The position numbers were made by a program, and so were the translations under genes. This document shows positions 55,081 to 64,000 of a stretch of 64,000 nucleotides of DNA, piece by piece. The stretch covers positions 2,418,001-2,482,000 of the forward strand of contig CBDDCL010000015.1 of assembly GCA_965226245.1 (NCBI GenBank), in the 5' to 3' direction. Each line of letters starts with the position of its first letter. Position 1 is the first letter of the stretch. The notes under the pieces are model-generated. The model did no database searches and had not been told where the DNA came from. It saw only the letters and a program-made list of their open reading frames with translations. The stretch is from CBDCYS01 sp965226245 (GTDB taxonomy: Bacteria > Acidobacteriota > Terriglobia > Bryobacterales > UBA6623).

Positions 55081-56496
55081 ATGACAGAGTGTACCCAACC
55101 CAGCTTCACCTTCGCCAATCAGGGCCGACGCCAGGTGGTGGCCCGTTTCGACGGCGGCACGATCACCTCCGACGGCGGCGGCGTGCTGTTGCGCCAGACC
55201 GAACAGCGCAGCGGCATCCTGCGGCAGTTCGCCGCCTGCTTCCGCGATCATCGCCAACCCGGGCAAATCGAACACAGCGTGCGAGAGCTGGTCTCGCAGC
55301 GCGTCTACGGGCTGGCGCTGGGTTACGAGGACCTCAACGATCACGATCAGCTGCGCTCCGACCCGCTGCTGGCCCTGCTCAGCGGCAAGCAAGACCTCGA
55401 AGGCAAACAGCGCCGCCGAGCCCAAGACCGCGGCAAAGCCGGCGCCGGCAAGAGCACTCTCAACCGCCTCGAGGGAACCCCGGCCGACGCCGACGAGCAA
55501 AGCCGTTACAAGAAGATCGTTCTCGACACCGCCGCGGCCGACCGTCTGCTGACCGATCTCTACATTCAATCGCAGCCGCGCCAGCCCGAGCGCATCGTGC
55601 TCGATCTCGACGCCACCGACGACCCCCTGCACGGCCACCAAGAAGAGCGCTTTTTCCACGGCTACTACGGGCATTATTGCTACCTGCCGCTCTATATTTT
55701 CGCCGAGGACCAGCTGCTGTGCGCGCGCCTGCGGCCGTCCAACATCGACGCCTCGGCGGGGTCGCTCGAAGAAGTCCAGCGCATCGTCGAACAACTGCGG
55801 CGGGTGTGGCCCGAAGTCGAGATCCTGCTGCGGGCCGACAGCGGTTTTTGCCGCGACGAGATCATGAGCTGGTGCGAGAACAACGGCGTGGATTATGTGT
55901 TCGGGCTGGCCCGCAACGAGCGTTTGCAGCGCCGCATCAAGAGACGGATGAAACTGGCGCGGCGGCGTTTCGCCAAGACCGGCAAGGCGTCGCGGGTGTT
56001 CGCGGATTTCCGTTACCGCACGCGGACGAGCTGGCCGCGGGGGCGGCGCGTGGTGGCCAAGGCGGAGTATCTGGCGAAGGGCGAAAACCCGCGCTTCGTG
56101 GTGACCTCGCTGAGGGCCGAACAAGCGGCGGCGCAACAGCTCTACGAGACGATCTACTGCGCCCGGGGAGAGATGGAGAACCGCATCAAGGAGCAGCAGA
56201 TGGGGTTGTTCGCGGACCGCACATCGACGGCCCAATTCCGGTCGAATCAGATCCGATTATATTTTTCATCGATTGGATACTGTGTTCTCGAAGCGCTGCG
56301 GCGGCTGGGGTTGGCGGGGACGAAGATGGCGCGGGCGCAAGCCGGGACGATCCGTCTGCGCTTGTTGAAGATCGGGGCGCGGATGCGGATCACGGCGCGC
56401 AAAGTGTGGATTTCGCTGGCGACGGGATACGCCTGGGCGGGAGTGTTCGAACAAGTGTATGACAATCTGGAACGGGCAGAGCCACTGCGCTGCTGA
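55081..56496 (+). CDS. IS1380-family transposase
   Basis: 471 residues (MTECTQPSFTFANQGRRQVV). Features are SDGGGVLLRQTEQRSGI near the start, ERIVLDLDATDDPLHGHQEE (first Asp), ILLRADSGFCRDEIMSWCEN (second Asp) and CARGEMENRIKEQQMGLFAD (third region). It is intact and different from the IS1380 at 35.7 kb. Confidence 0.92.
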   Translation: MTECTQPSFTFANQGRRQVVARFDGGTITSDGGGVLLRQTEQRSGILRQFAACFRDHRQPGQIEHSVRELVSQRVYGLALGYEDLNDHDQLRSDPLLALLSGKQDLEGKQRRRAQDRGKAGAGKSTLNRLEGTPADADEQSRYKKIVLDTAAADRLLTDLYIQSQPRQPERIVLDLDATDDPLHGHQEERFFHGYYGHYCYLPLYIFAEDQLLCARLRPSNIDASAGSLEEVQRIVEQLRRVWPEVEILLRADSGFCRDEIMSWCENNGVDYVFGLARNERLQRRIKRRMKLARRRFAKTGKASRVFADFRYRTRTSWPRGRRVVAKAEYLAKGENPRFVVTSLRAEQAAAQQLYETIYCARGEMENRIKEQQMGLFADRTSTAQFRSNQIRLYFSSIGYCVLEALRRLGLAGTKMARAQAGTIRLRLLKIGARMRITARKVWISLATGYAWAGVFEQVYDNLERAEPLRC

Positions 56497-56789
56497 AAAC
56501 GGCGCGGCGAGTTCAAGTAATACTTGAAGCGGACAGGGCTCGATAGGGGCGGCAATCGAGGTTTGGGCAAAAACGGACCAAAAATATCTCGGCCGCCGCC
56601 GCTGACGGCATACAGGACCGTTTCCGCCTCACCGCCGCCCCACTGAGAGGCGTTGCCGCCCCAAGACCATGAAAATCTCCTCCCGCGCCCCCGCCAACCC
56701 CGTTTCCCGGAATCGGGTAGAGTCGAGGACGGGCGCGGGTGCTCTGGACGCCTGGGGCGTCGTGGTCCCGTTTCCCGTCCCCGCTCATC

Positions 56790-56822
<33 letters not shown>

Positions 56823-56840
56823 TCCGGCCGGCTTCATCCC

Positions 56841-58130
56841 TCAAGCTGTCGCGGGCGGCGGCCCCAGGTGTATCCGGCGCAGGCGTACCACGCCTAATTG
56901 GCCAAACACCACCTGGTCGCTAAACTGCCGGGCGCCACGCGACGACACCTTCCTCCGCCTCCGCAAAAATCCTCGCACTCGCTCATGCACGTGGTTGTCC
57001 ACCGCCCGATACGCCATCAGCCGGGTCCCATAAGAGAAGTAATTCGCCCAGCCCACCAACACTCGGTTGAGCCGGTCTCGGACCTCCTCCCAGCGCCCCA
57101 CTTCAGCCGGACGCAACACCTCATGCACCTTCCGTCTCAGCCGTGCCACGCTCTTCCTCGACGGAGAAGCCCCCAAATACCAATGGCCATCCTTCTTGAA
57201 ACGGTGCGGCCCGAACGTGTAACCCAGAAAGTCAAACCGCTCTTGCTTGGCCTGCACCAACTTGGTCTTCGTGCGGTTCAGCGTCAGCCCGATCCGCTCC
57301 ATCACCGCCGCGGTGAACTTCAGCGCCTCCGCCGCGCTGCCGCGGCTGAGAATCACGAAGTCATCGGCGTAGTTAACGATGACAGCTCGGAACTCACTTC
57401 CCTTCCCCGTCCGCCGCCAGCACTTCAGAAAACGGTTCATGTACAGATTGGACAGCAGAGGGCTGATCACGCCGCCTTGTGGGGTGCCGTGCCGGCTCTT
57501 CTTGCCGCCCGTCATCCGCCGCTTCCCGTTTTCATCCCGCTCTTCGACCGCCGTCTTCAGCCACCTCTTGATGACATGTAAGACTTGCCGGTCCGAAATG
57601 CGCCGCGCCACGCACTGCAACAGCTCGGCGTGCGGAATCGTGTCGAAGTACTTCGATAAAGCGGCATCGACCACATCGGTGTAGCCTTTGCATAGCAGTT
57701 CGTGCACTCTCCGGATGGCGTCGTGCGCACTCCGTTTTGGCCGGTAGCCATAGGCCTCCGGGTCCAAGTCCGCCTCGAAGATCGGTTCGATCACCAGCTT
57801 GGCGGCGCTCTGCGCCACACGGTCCCGAATGGTCGGAATCCCCAGTGGACGCTCGCCGCCGCCGGGCTTGAAAATCATCCCGCCGCACCGGCTGAGGCCG
57901 GTAGCTCTTCGAGCGCAAGTCCTCTTGCAGGCTTCGCAACCACTCCTGACGGCCTTGGGTATTCGATCTGCTGCAAAACGGCCGTTACGCCGTCCACTCC
58001 GGCCACGCCTCCGTTGGCCTTCGCCAGCCGGTAGGCATGCTCGAGAATGTCGCTGCGCCAGACCTTGTCATCGACTGAAAAGGGGGAGCTGATAGAAGCG
58101 GAAGTTCGGCTCCTGCTTCGCTTTGAGATA
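56841..58130 (-). pseudogene. ltrA: group II intron reverse transcriptase/maturase, frameshifted N-terminus
   Basis: The main frame from 57878 gives GGGERPLGIPTIRDRVAQSA, the RT catalytic IVNYADDFVILSRG near residue 170, HGTPQGGVISPLLSNLYMN, and a GIIM maturase-like end (VLVGWANYFSYGTRLMAYRA). N-terminal pieces are spread over other frames: KLYLKAKQEPNFRFYQLP, AYRLAKANGGVAGVDGVT, EWLRSLQEDLRSKSYRPQPV. At least three small indels break it. YADD is intact, so the catalytic core was functional before. Confidence 0.85.
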
Positions 58131-58686
58131 AAGCTTCTTCTGCAAGTTTCGGATCTTTTCCGGCGTTTTCAGACTCCTGTCAATCGCCTGACCCTCCTCT
58201 GCCTCCGAAGCGCGCCGCAAGGCAGGGCCCTTGGCTCCACCGGAGTTACCCGGCTTCCGCGCTACTATGGCCCTGTCCGACTCCCCGCCGAGCCCGCCCT
58301 CCTTGCGAGGACGGCGGAGTTGCGAACTCCACCCGCCGGGACCTCCCTTGCTGCACTGCGGTCTCCCTTGGCTGACCTGCCGTGCCCACTACCCCGGCGG
58401 ACCGAACCGCTGCAAGTGTCGGTTGCTTCCCGGCTCGTGCGGCCTCCCCGTATCTCAGGCGGGTCGGCGTCCACGATTTCACTTTCGAGGCCTGCTCAGG
58501 CTTACTGCGCGTTACGGCCTGCCAGCTTGCTCGCCCGGCTTTCTCCGGACTTCGTCACGAGGCTTCCGCGAGGCCGATTACCCGACCAAGCCGCTCGTCA
58601 GCTTCCACGCTTACCGACAACTACATAGGTGGGCTCCTTCCTCCCACAGGGTGTCCGCGTCGAAAAGGCGCACTGAGAAATGCGGG

Positions 58687-59814
58687 CTAGACCCTCTCTG
58701 TTATTCGGACGAGCGGCAGAAACGGACGGTCCGTGATTTGTCGTCGAAAAGATGGCGCCCACTTGCCGGGAACTTCAGCGGAACAGGAGGGACAGCAGCC
58801 CTCCGACGTCAACCGATAATCCAGGATTCTGTAACCGTACCGCTGGATCAGCCGCTCTCCGCAGCTTGCGCAGAAAGTGTCCTCCAGATTGCCAACCTGC
58901 CCCGGCAGGTTGCCTGCATACACATAATTAAGGCCCGCTTTTCGGCCGATTTGAGCTGCGCGGACCAGGGTCCCAGCGGACGTGTTCTCCGGAGCGGTCA
59001 TCTTGTAGTCCTTGTGGAACGCCGTGACGTGCCAGGGGATGTCTGGTGAAAAGCTCGCCAGGAACTCGGCCATCTGCCGAAGCTCGTCGTCGGAGTCGTT
59101 GAAACCGGGGACCGCCAGCGTCACCACCTCCAGCCAAAAGCCCATTTGGTGAATGCGACGCAGGCTGGCCAGGACTGGTTCGAGGCGGCCGCCAAGTCGA
59201 CGGTAATGCCGGTCGTTGAAGCTCTTTGAGGTCCACCTTATATAGGTCAACCCACGGCCGCAGATATTCGAGAACCTGGGGCGTGGCGTTGCCGTTGGAA
59301 ACGAACCCGGTCAACAGGCCAGCAGCGCGGGCTTCTTTGAAGACCGCTACAGCCCACTCGGCGGTGATCGCGGTTCGTTGTAGGTGCTCACCACCACCTC
59401 CGCGCCCTGCTTGATGGCCATCTCAACCAGTTGCTCGGGAGTGGCCGAATGCGGCACCGCTTTCGGATCGCGAACAGCCTGGGACGTCACCCAGTTTTGG
59501 CAATACGAGCGGTGCAGATCACAGCCCAGCATGCCGAAGCTGAATGCCAGAGCCCCGGGACGGGCGTGGAAGAACGGTTTCTTCTCGATGGGATCGCATT
59601 GCACCCCGGCGACGTAACCCCAGGGAACGTACAGCCTGCCACCCCTGTTGAAGCGCACCTTGCAGACGCCGGGAAGCCCTTCCGGGATCGGACAGCAGTG
59701 GCCGCAGGCATAGCAACGGACGCGGTTCCGATCCAGCGTTCCCCAAAGCTCACCTTCGCGAACGTTATCCGCCAGGACTTCGGCCAGGTTCGGTATGCAT
59801 TCTGCCCCTCGCAA
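58687..59814 (-). pseudogene. amrS: AmmeMemoRadiSam-type radical SAM enzyme (AmrS), broken
   Basis: Pieces in order are RVRCYACGHCCPIPEGLPGV, CKVRFNRGGRLYVPWGYVAG, FSFGMLGCDLHRSYCQNWVT, then ITAEWAVAVFKEARAAGL, SNGNATPQVLEYLRPWVDLY, KSFNDRHYRRLGG, and AGLNYVYAGNLPGQVGNLED. The first break is after TYNEP (one g short), the second after VDLK (one a extra). The iron-sulfur motif should be C-x3-C-x2-C, but the middle Cys is Arg (tgc to cgc). The stop at 58687 falls in the adjoining IS1380 end. The start (TTG at 59814) is uncertain. Confidence 0.82.
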
Positions 59815-60261
59815 CCGGGCACTCTGAATTTTAGCACCGGGGAATTCCGGCTTCGTCGTGGGTCTCGACGACTATCCAGCGGGAGCGGCAATGGCGATAC
59901 CTGGATACATGCCATTACTTGCAGCAACTGGACGAGCAGTGGCGAGGGCAGTGCCCGTGTGGGATACCACGACCGCCAAGGACGGCGGCCAGAACCCAAC
60001 CTCCTGGCACTCCCGCGCACGGCTCACGCGGTTGTAGCCAAGCCAATCTGTAGGGAACCGACGGCAACGGGTACTTCTACTGCTTCGCCGCGAACTGAGC
60101 TAGACGCTTGCGATACAACGATTTGAAGGAAGCCACCCCGGTTTGGCAGGGCAATTGCATAGGGCAGGGCAATTGCGTAGTGGGGTTTATATCGGGATTG
60201 GGTTGCCAAATGGGGTATTGTTGCTACGAAAGCGGATCGGTGAGAGCATGTCCAGGGCAGG
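59815..60261. other. intergenic region with a short tandem repeat, no gene recognised
   Basis: Two near-copies of cagggcaattgc[a/g]tag lie at about 60147-60181. ORFs here lack family likeness. It could hold the promoter of the broken AmrS gene, but I see no convincing boxes. Confidence 0.4.
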
Positions 60262-60903
60262 ATGATGCTCTGGAAGGCTTCCGCCATGAGAGTTCTGGAG
60301 AGCCTCTGCTTCCGACACGGGCTCGGTCCTGTTGTGAACGTTGACAGGTCGTGGGATCACCAGCGTCTGCTGAGCAGGCCAGTGATTCTGGAACTCGATG
60401 CACTCTCAGATTCGGACAAGATCTTTCTCACAGAGGCCATGATTCTGTGGCTGTACGAGTTCCGCAAAACAACAGGAAAACGGGAGCAGTTCAAGCATGC
60501 CCTGCTGATCGAGGAAGGACATCACGTCCTGTCGCATCACAAAGAGAACGTGGAAGGCGCCGAAACGATCATGGAAACGAGCCTCCGTCAGATCCGCGAG
60601 TTCGGTGAAGCTGTGATTGTGATCGATCAGGAGCCGACGATACTGAGCAACTCCATCAAGGCCAACACGTACTGCAAGATCACGTTCAATCTGGAGAATG
60701 GGAAGGACATCCACGACATCTCGACGTGCATGGAATTGACCGACGAGGAGCGGGAGTACATTGACTGGCTGGGTGTTGGTCAGGCGATCGTTTCATTGAA
60801 GGGGCGAGTTCAGGTGCCGCTGCATGTGGCGTTTCCGGGAGTCGGGGTGAGGAAGGGAATGGTAGCTGACGGACGGCTGCAGTCGAGCCGATCGTTGGAG
60901 TGA
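60262..60903 (+). pseudogene. HerA-like ATPase, C-terminal fragment
   Basis: The recognisable part begins about SWDHQRLLSRPVILELDALS and includes the Walker B HALLIEEGHHVLSH, the arginine-finger-like TSLRQIREFGEAVIVIDQEP and NTYCKITFNLENGKDIHDIS. The ATP-binding Walker A half is missing. HerA/VirB4-type ATPases pump DNA in defence, repair and conjugation systems. The IS630 target TA is 19 bp beyond the stop. It is not the same ATPase as the fragment at 38-40 kb. Confidence 0.7.
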
Positions 60904-60923
60904 CATGGCTAGAAGGCCATCTA

Positions 60924-62153
60924 GTATAACGTTTCATCAAAACATAACCATAGGACAATGTTTTTTGCTAGACTGGTTGCATGGCAGGAAAATCGAAGCG
61001 TCCCCCACTGGTTCTCACTCCCGAAGAGGTGCAACATCTGAAGCGGCTGCGTCGTTCCCGCAAGGCTCCGGCTCGGGAGGTGCAACGCGCCGAGATTCTG
61101 TGGCGCTATCATGGCGGCGAGACCATCGCCGAGATTATGCGGGCCGTGAAGATGACCCGCAAGAGCGTTGCCAAATGGATCGAGCGAGCCCTCGCCATGG
61201 GGGTGGAAGCGGCCCTCAAGGACGCCTATCATCGTCCCTACGAGCCCCGCATTAGCGAAGAGGCCAAGGCCTGGGTGGTGCACTTGGCCTGCTGCAAACC
61301 CAAGGAACTGGGATACGCCGCCGAGTTGTGGACCCGCAGCGCGCTCGCGCGGCACGTCCGCCAGCATGCCGTGGAAGCGGGCTATCCGGCCCTGGCCCAA
61401 GCGGCTAAAGCGACGGTTCACCGGATTCTGGCCGCCCAGCCGCTGCATCCGGAAAAGGTGAAGTACTACCGGCAGCGCCGCGATCCGGATTTCGAGTCCA
61501 AGATGCGGCAGGTGCTGCTGGTCTACCGCGAGGTGGCCTTGCAAAGTGAAAGCTCTGGCGAGGGCGGCCCTTCGCCGGGCGTGATCACGGTTTCGGTGGA
61601 CGAAAAGCCCGGCGTGCAAGCGATCGCCAACACCGCGCCGGACCTGCCGCCGGTCCCCGGGCGGCATCCCTGTACGGCTCGGGATCACGAATACAAACGT
61701 CTGGGAACCTGCTCGATTCTGGCGGCGCTAGACTTGCACGACGGCCGGGTGACGGCGCGGGTCGAGCGGCGGCGCCGCAGCCGGGAATTCATCTTTTTGC
61801 TGAAGGATCTGGACCAAACCTACCCGGCCGAATGCACCATCCGATTGATCTTGGACAATCATTCCGCTCACATATCCAAGGAGACAAAGGCCTATTTGGC
61901 GACGCGTCCGAACCGCTTCAAATACGTACATACGCCCACCCACGGGTCTTGGCTCAACATTGTCGAGACCCTGTTTGGGAAGATGGCGCGCACCTTTCTC
62001 AAGGGCATTCGAGTGGAGTCCTGGGCGGAGCTTCGAGAACGAATCCTGCTGGGAATCGCGGAGATCAATGCCGCTCCAGTCGTTCACCGCTGGGGCAAGT
62101 TCGAGGCGCTCGAGGTCGCCTGAGATGGTGTATCTTTTAATGAAACGATATAC
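60924..62153 (+). mobile_element. IS630-family element, intact (1,230 bp)
   Basis: The ends are GTATAACGTTTCATCAAAA and TTTTAATGAAACGATATAC, flanked by TA on both sides (60922-60923, 62154-62155). It is the intact relative of the decayed element at 34.9-37.6 kb. Confidence 0.92.
60981..62123 (+). CDS. IS630-family transposase
   Basis: 380 residues. An N-terminal HTH (HGGETIAEIMRAVKMTRKSV) is followed by DDE superfamily endonuclease motifs: GVITVSVDEKPGVQAIANTA (D), CTIRLILDNHSAHISKETKA (D) and PTHGSWLNIVETLFGKMART (E). Complete, so it may supply transposase to the decayed copy. Confidence 0.93.
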   Translation: MAGKSKRPPLVLTPEEVQHLKRLRRSRKAPAREVQRAEILWRYHGGETIAEIMRAVKMTRKSVAKWIERALAMGVEAALKDAYHRPYEPRISEEAKAWVVHLACCKPKELGYAAELWTRSALARHVRQHAVEAGYPALAQAAKATVHRILAAQPLHPEKVKYYRQRRDPDFESKMRQVLLVYREVALQSESSGEGGPSPGVITVSVDEKPGVQAIANTAPDLPPVPGRHPCTARDHEYKRLGTCSILAALDLHDGRVTARVERRRRSREFIFLLKDLDQTYPAECTIRLILDNHSAHISKETKAYLATRPNRFKYVHTPTHGSWLNIVETLFGKMARTFLKGIRVESWAELRERILLGIAEINAAPVVHRWGKFEALEVA

Positions 62154-62245
62154 TAGGTGTCCAAAGGTGCACCGATCCTGCGACGATCGGCTCCGTAACG
62201 AACCCGGGCCGAGAAGACTTGAGCCGCGCTTAGGAAGCGGCAGCA

Positions 62246-63515
62246 AATAACATTTCCATTACGAAATGTTTTGATGTATGCTGAGGAGGATGGCAGACCT
62301 GGCAGGAATCAGGTTTCGGTTCAGGGCTCTTGCCGCCATACTCGACGAGCGGTCGCGGCGGCTGCTGGTCGCGGCAGAGAGTGCGGCCATCGGGCGGGGC
62401 GGGATTTCGGCGGTTTCAACAGCGACCGGTGTATCGCGGCCGGTCATCCGAAAGGGCATGGCGGAATTGAAACAGGCGGTCTCAGCGCCGCCCGTGGGCC
62501 GGGTGCGTCGTCCGGGAGGTGGCCGCAAGAGGGCGACCGAACGCGATCCGAAGTTGCAGCAGGATTTGGAGAGATTGGTGGAGCCGGTCACGCGAGGCGA
62601 CCCGCAATCGCCGTTGCGCTGGACCTGCAAGAGCGTCCGGAACTTAGCCGCGGAGTTGAATCGCGGCGGGCACCAGACGAACCGTCAAACGGTGGCGGAG
62701 TTGCTGCGGGCAATGGACTACAGCCTGCAGGCGAACCGCAAGACGCTGGCAGGCCGCCAGCATCCCGACCGCAACGCCCAGTTTGAACACATCAATGAGC
62801 GGGTGCGGCAGCATCTGTTGCAGGGTCAGCCGGTGATATCGGTGGACACGAAGAAGAAAGAACTGGTAGGCGAGTTTAAGAACAAGGGGCGAGAGTGGCG
62901 GCCGCAAGGAGAACCAGAAAAGGTTGGCGTCCACGATTTCCCGGGCAAGGAGTTGGGGAAGGTGGCCCCCTACGGCAGCTATGACCTGGGGCGCAACAGC
63001 GGCTGGGTCAGCGTCGGAGTGGATCATGATACCTCGGCCTTTGCGGTGGAGAGCATTCGGCGTTGGTGGTATTCGATGGGCCGGCGCTGCTATCCGCGAG
63101 GCCGACAATTGTTGATCACCGCCGCTGCCGGCGGCAGCAATGGGGCGCGGGTGCGACTCTGGAAATGGGAGTTACAGAAGCTGGCCGACGAAACGGAGTT
63201 GCACATCGCCGTCTGCCACTTTCCGCCGGGCAGCAGCAAGTGGAACAAGATTGAACACCGCTTATTCTCGGCGATCAGTCAGAATTGGCGTGGCAAGCCG
63301 CTGGTGAATCACGAGGTCATCATCAACCTGATCTCCGCCACGGCGACCAACAACGGCCTGCGAGTGGAGAGCCAACTGGATAGGAATCTGTATCCCAAAG
63401 GGATCAAGATTTCTGACAAGCAGATGGCTGAGGTGCAACTGCGACGAGAGGAATTTCATGGAGACTGGAACTACAGCATCCTTCCGAGAAACCCTCAGGA
63501 TGGAAAGGTTATTTC
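62246..63515 (+). mobile_element. ISAzo13-family element
   Basis: The left end aaataacatttcc (62246) has an inverted partner ggaaaggttattt (63503-63515), which overlaps the 3' end of the transposase gene. The boundaries are approximate; no clear target duplication. Confidence 0.7.
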
Positions 63516-63519
63516 CTGA
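62278..63519 (+). CDS. ISAzo13-family transposase
   Basis: 413 residues. Features are SVSRPVIRKGMAELKQ-type HTH (TGVSRPVIRKGMAEL), GRPGGGRKR, the typical QPVISVDTKKKELVGEFKNK motif, VSVGVDHDTSAFAVESIRRW and PPGSSKWNKIEHRLFSAISQ (Glu). Intact. The stop is just past the inverted repeat. Confidence 0.92.
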   Translation: MLRRMADLAGIRFRFRALAAILDERSRRLLVAAESAAIGRGGISAVSTATGVSRPVIRKGMAELKQAVSAPPVGRVRRPGGGRKRATERDPKLQQDLERLVEPVTRGDPQSPLRWTCKSVRNLAAELNRGGHQTNRQTVAELLRAMDYSLQANRKTLAGRQHPDRNAQFEHINERVRQHLLQGQPVISVDTKKKELVGEFKNKGREWRPQGEPEKVGVHDFPGKELGKVAPYGSYDLGRNSGWVSVGVDHDTSAFAVESIRRWWYSMGRRCYPRGRQLLITAAAGGSNGARVRLWKWELQKLADETELHIAVCHFPPGSSKWNKIEHRLFSAISQNWRGKPLVNHEVIINLISATATNNGLRVESQLDRNLYPKGIKISDKQMAEVQLRREEFHGDWNYSILPRNPQDGKVIS

Positions 63520-63655
63520 CGACTTCTTACCACCGCAGGTCTCATAATCTCTGTCGAGATGCTTGAAGGCGCTGACGAATTAATTGTGGCTCGGCTTCGG
63601 GTTTACGATGATGTCGCTGCCAAGTGAAAATGTCCTAAATGTGCCAAGTAGAAAC

Positions 63656-64000
63656 GAGGATGTCCGATAGTTCGTAGAAAGTAGCGACTCTCCAGTCCGA
63701 GCCGTTAGGCTCGGAGTGATGTTTTATTTTTTTAAAAAGGAGAGTCGCTATGAAGAAACGATACCAGATCGACCGCGAACAAGCCGTTCGCCAATTCCAC
63801 AAGCAAGCCGAAGAATCCGGGCAAGAACTGCAACTGCACTTGCCGCTCAAAGAAGTCGCCGCCGCCCTGCAGCAAAGTGTCGGTGAGTTGATGCGCCAGG
63901 CAGGGCTGGATCTGATGCAGCTCATCATGGACAACGAAGTGCGCCAGCTCGCCGGCGAGCACTACCAGCGGCGCCAAGCCGAGCAGCCCTACCGCTGGGG
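63656..64000 (+). mobile_element. IS256-family element, second copy, cut by the window edge
   Basis: The left end and leader match the copy at 40255 base for base except for the missing IS1595 insert. The 3' side is outside the window. The left flank holds IS-end debris (gccaagtgaaaatgtcc, gccaagtagaaa). Confidence 0.9.
63750..64000 (+). CDS. IS256-family transposase, N-terminal part
   Basis: 83 codons (MKKRYQIDREQAVRQFHKQA) with the same aaaaaggagag RBS as the first copy. I found one silent difference: gctcgctggc in copy 1 is gctcgccggc here. Continues beyond the window. Confidence 0.92.
   Translation, partial: MKKRYQIDREQAVRQFHKQAEESGQELQLHLPLKEVAAALQQSVGELMRQAGLDLMQLIMDNEVRQLAGEHYQRRQAEQPYRW

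Noticed and set aside
60147..60181. Short tandem repeat before the HerA-like fragment as an operator or iteron
   Set aside because: Only two imperfect copies and no replication or regulator gene next to it.

Overview
The window looks like a chromosomal segment of an Acidobacteriota bacterium, probably of the Bryobacter/Solibacter kind. This is an inference from gene content only: a DUF1501 protein, a Tat-exported sulfatase, an Omp85 barrel, a secreted kinase-like protein, an AmmeMemoRadiSam enzyme and moderately GC-rich codon use. No rRNA or housekeeping marker is present to confirm it. The dominant theme is mobile DNA. At least fifteen insertion sequences or IS remnants, three copies of a non-autonomous element and one group II intron fill the segment.

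Layout. 1-4.0 kb: ordinary chromosomal genes (DUF1501 C-terminus, Na+/solute symporter, a membrane protein, a metallo-beta-lactamase-fold hydrolase). 5.1-30.4 kb: one minus-strand prophage morphogenesis module, read right to left: terminase large subunit, portal, scaffold, major capsid, head-tail connector genes, major tail protein, tail-assembly chaperone with a -1 frameshift extension, short tape measure, then tail-tip, hub, lectin-like and sheath-like proteins. Five copies of one 1,027-bp IS1595-family element and two copies of a 532-bp MITE-like element lie in or beside this module and interrupt the hub, a DUF2460-like gene, a connector gene, the portal and (twice) the terminase. Deleting each element plus one target-site duplication restores the reading frame at the junctions I checked. 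30.4-43.5 kb: an IS graveyard (IS4-like, IS21, IS1634-like, IS630 interrupted by IS1380, ISL3 interrupted by IS256 that is itself interrupted by IS1595) with a fragment of a HerA/TraG-like ATPase. 43.5-44.4 kb: a broken tyrosine integrase next to a tRNA-Arg gene, probably the integration end of the prophage or of a second element.

44.4-53.1 kb: chromosomal genes again (gamma-glutamyltransferase, a sulfatase with three frameshifts, an Omp85 barrel fragment, a secreted kinase-fold protein), with two more ISs and a toxin-like ORF. 53.1-64 kb: mobile DNA once more: an IS91 fragment, an IS1182-type element with a perfect sigma-70 promoter, an IS1380-type element carrying a group II intron, a broken AmrS radical SAM gene, a HerA-like ATPase fragment, an intact IS630, an ISAzo13, and the start of a second IS256 copy whose leader is the uninterrupted version of the site hit by IS1595 near 40.3 kb.

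The prophage cannot make particles in this state, because terminase, portal and hub are all split. Much of its sequence is still open apart from the insertions, which suggests a recent transposition burst. Many other frame breaks in the window are single-base changes in short homopolymers (sulfatase, AmrS, intron reverse transcriptase, major tail protein, ATPase fragment). These could be real decay or long-read consensus errors, so pseudogene calls based on them are provisional.
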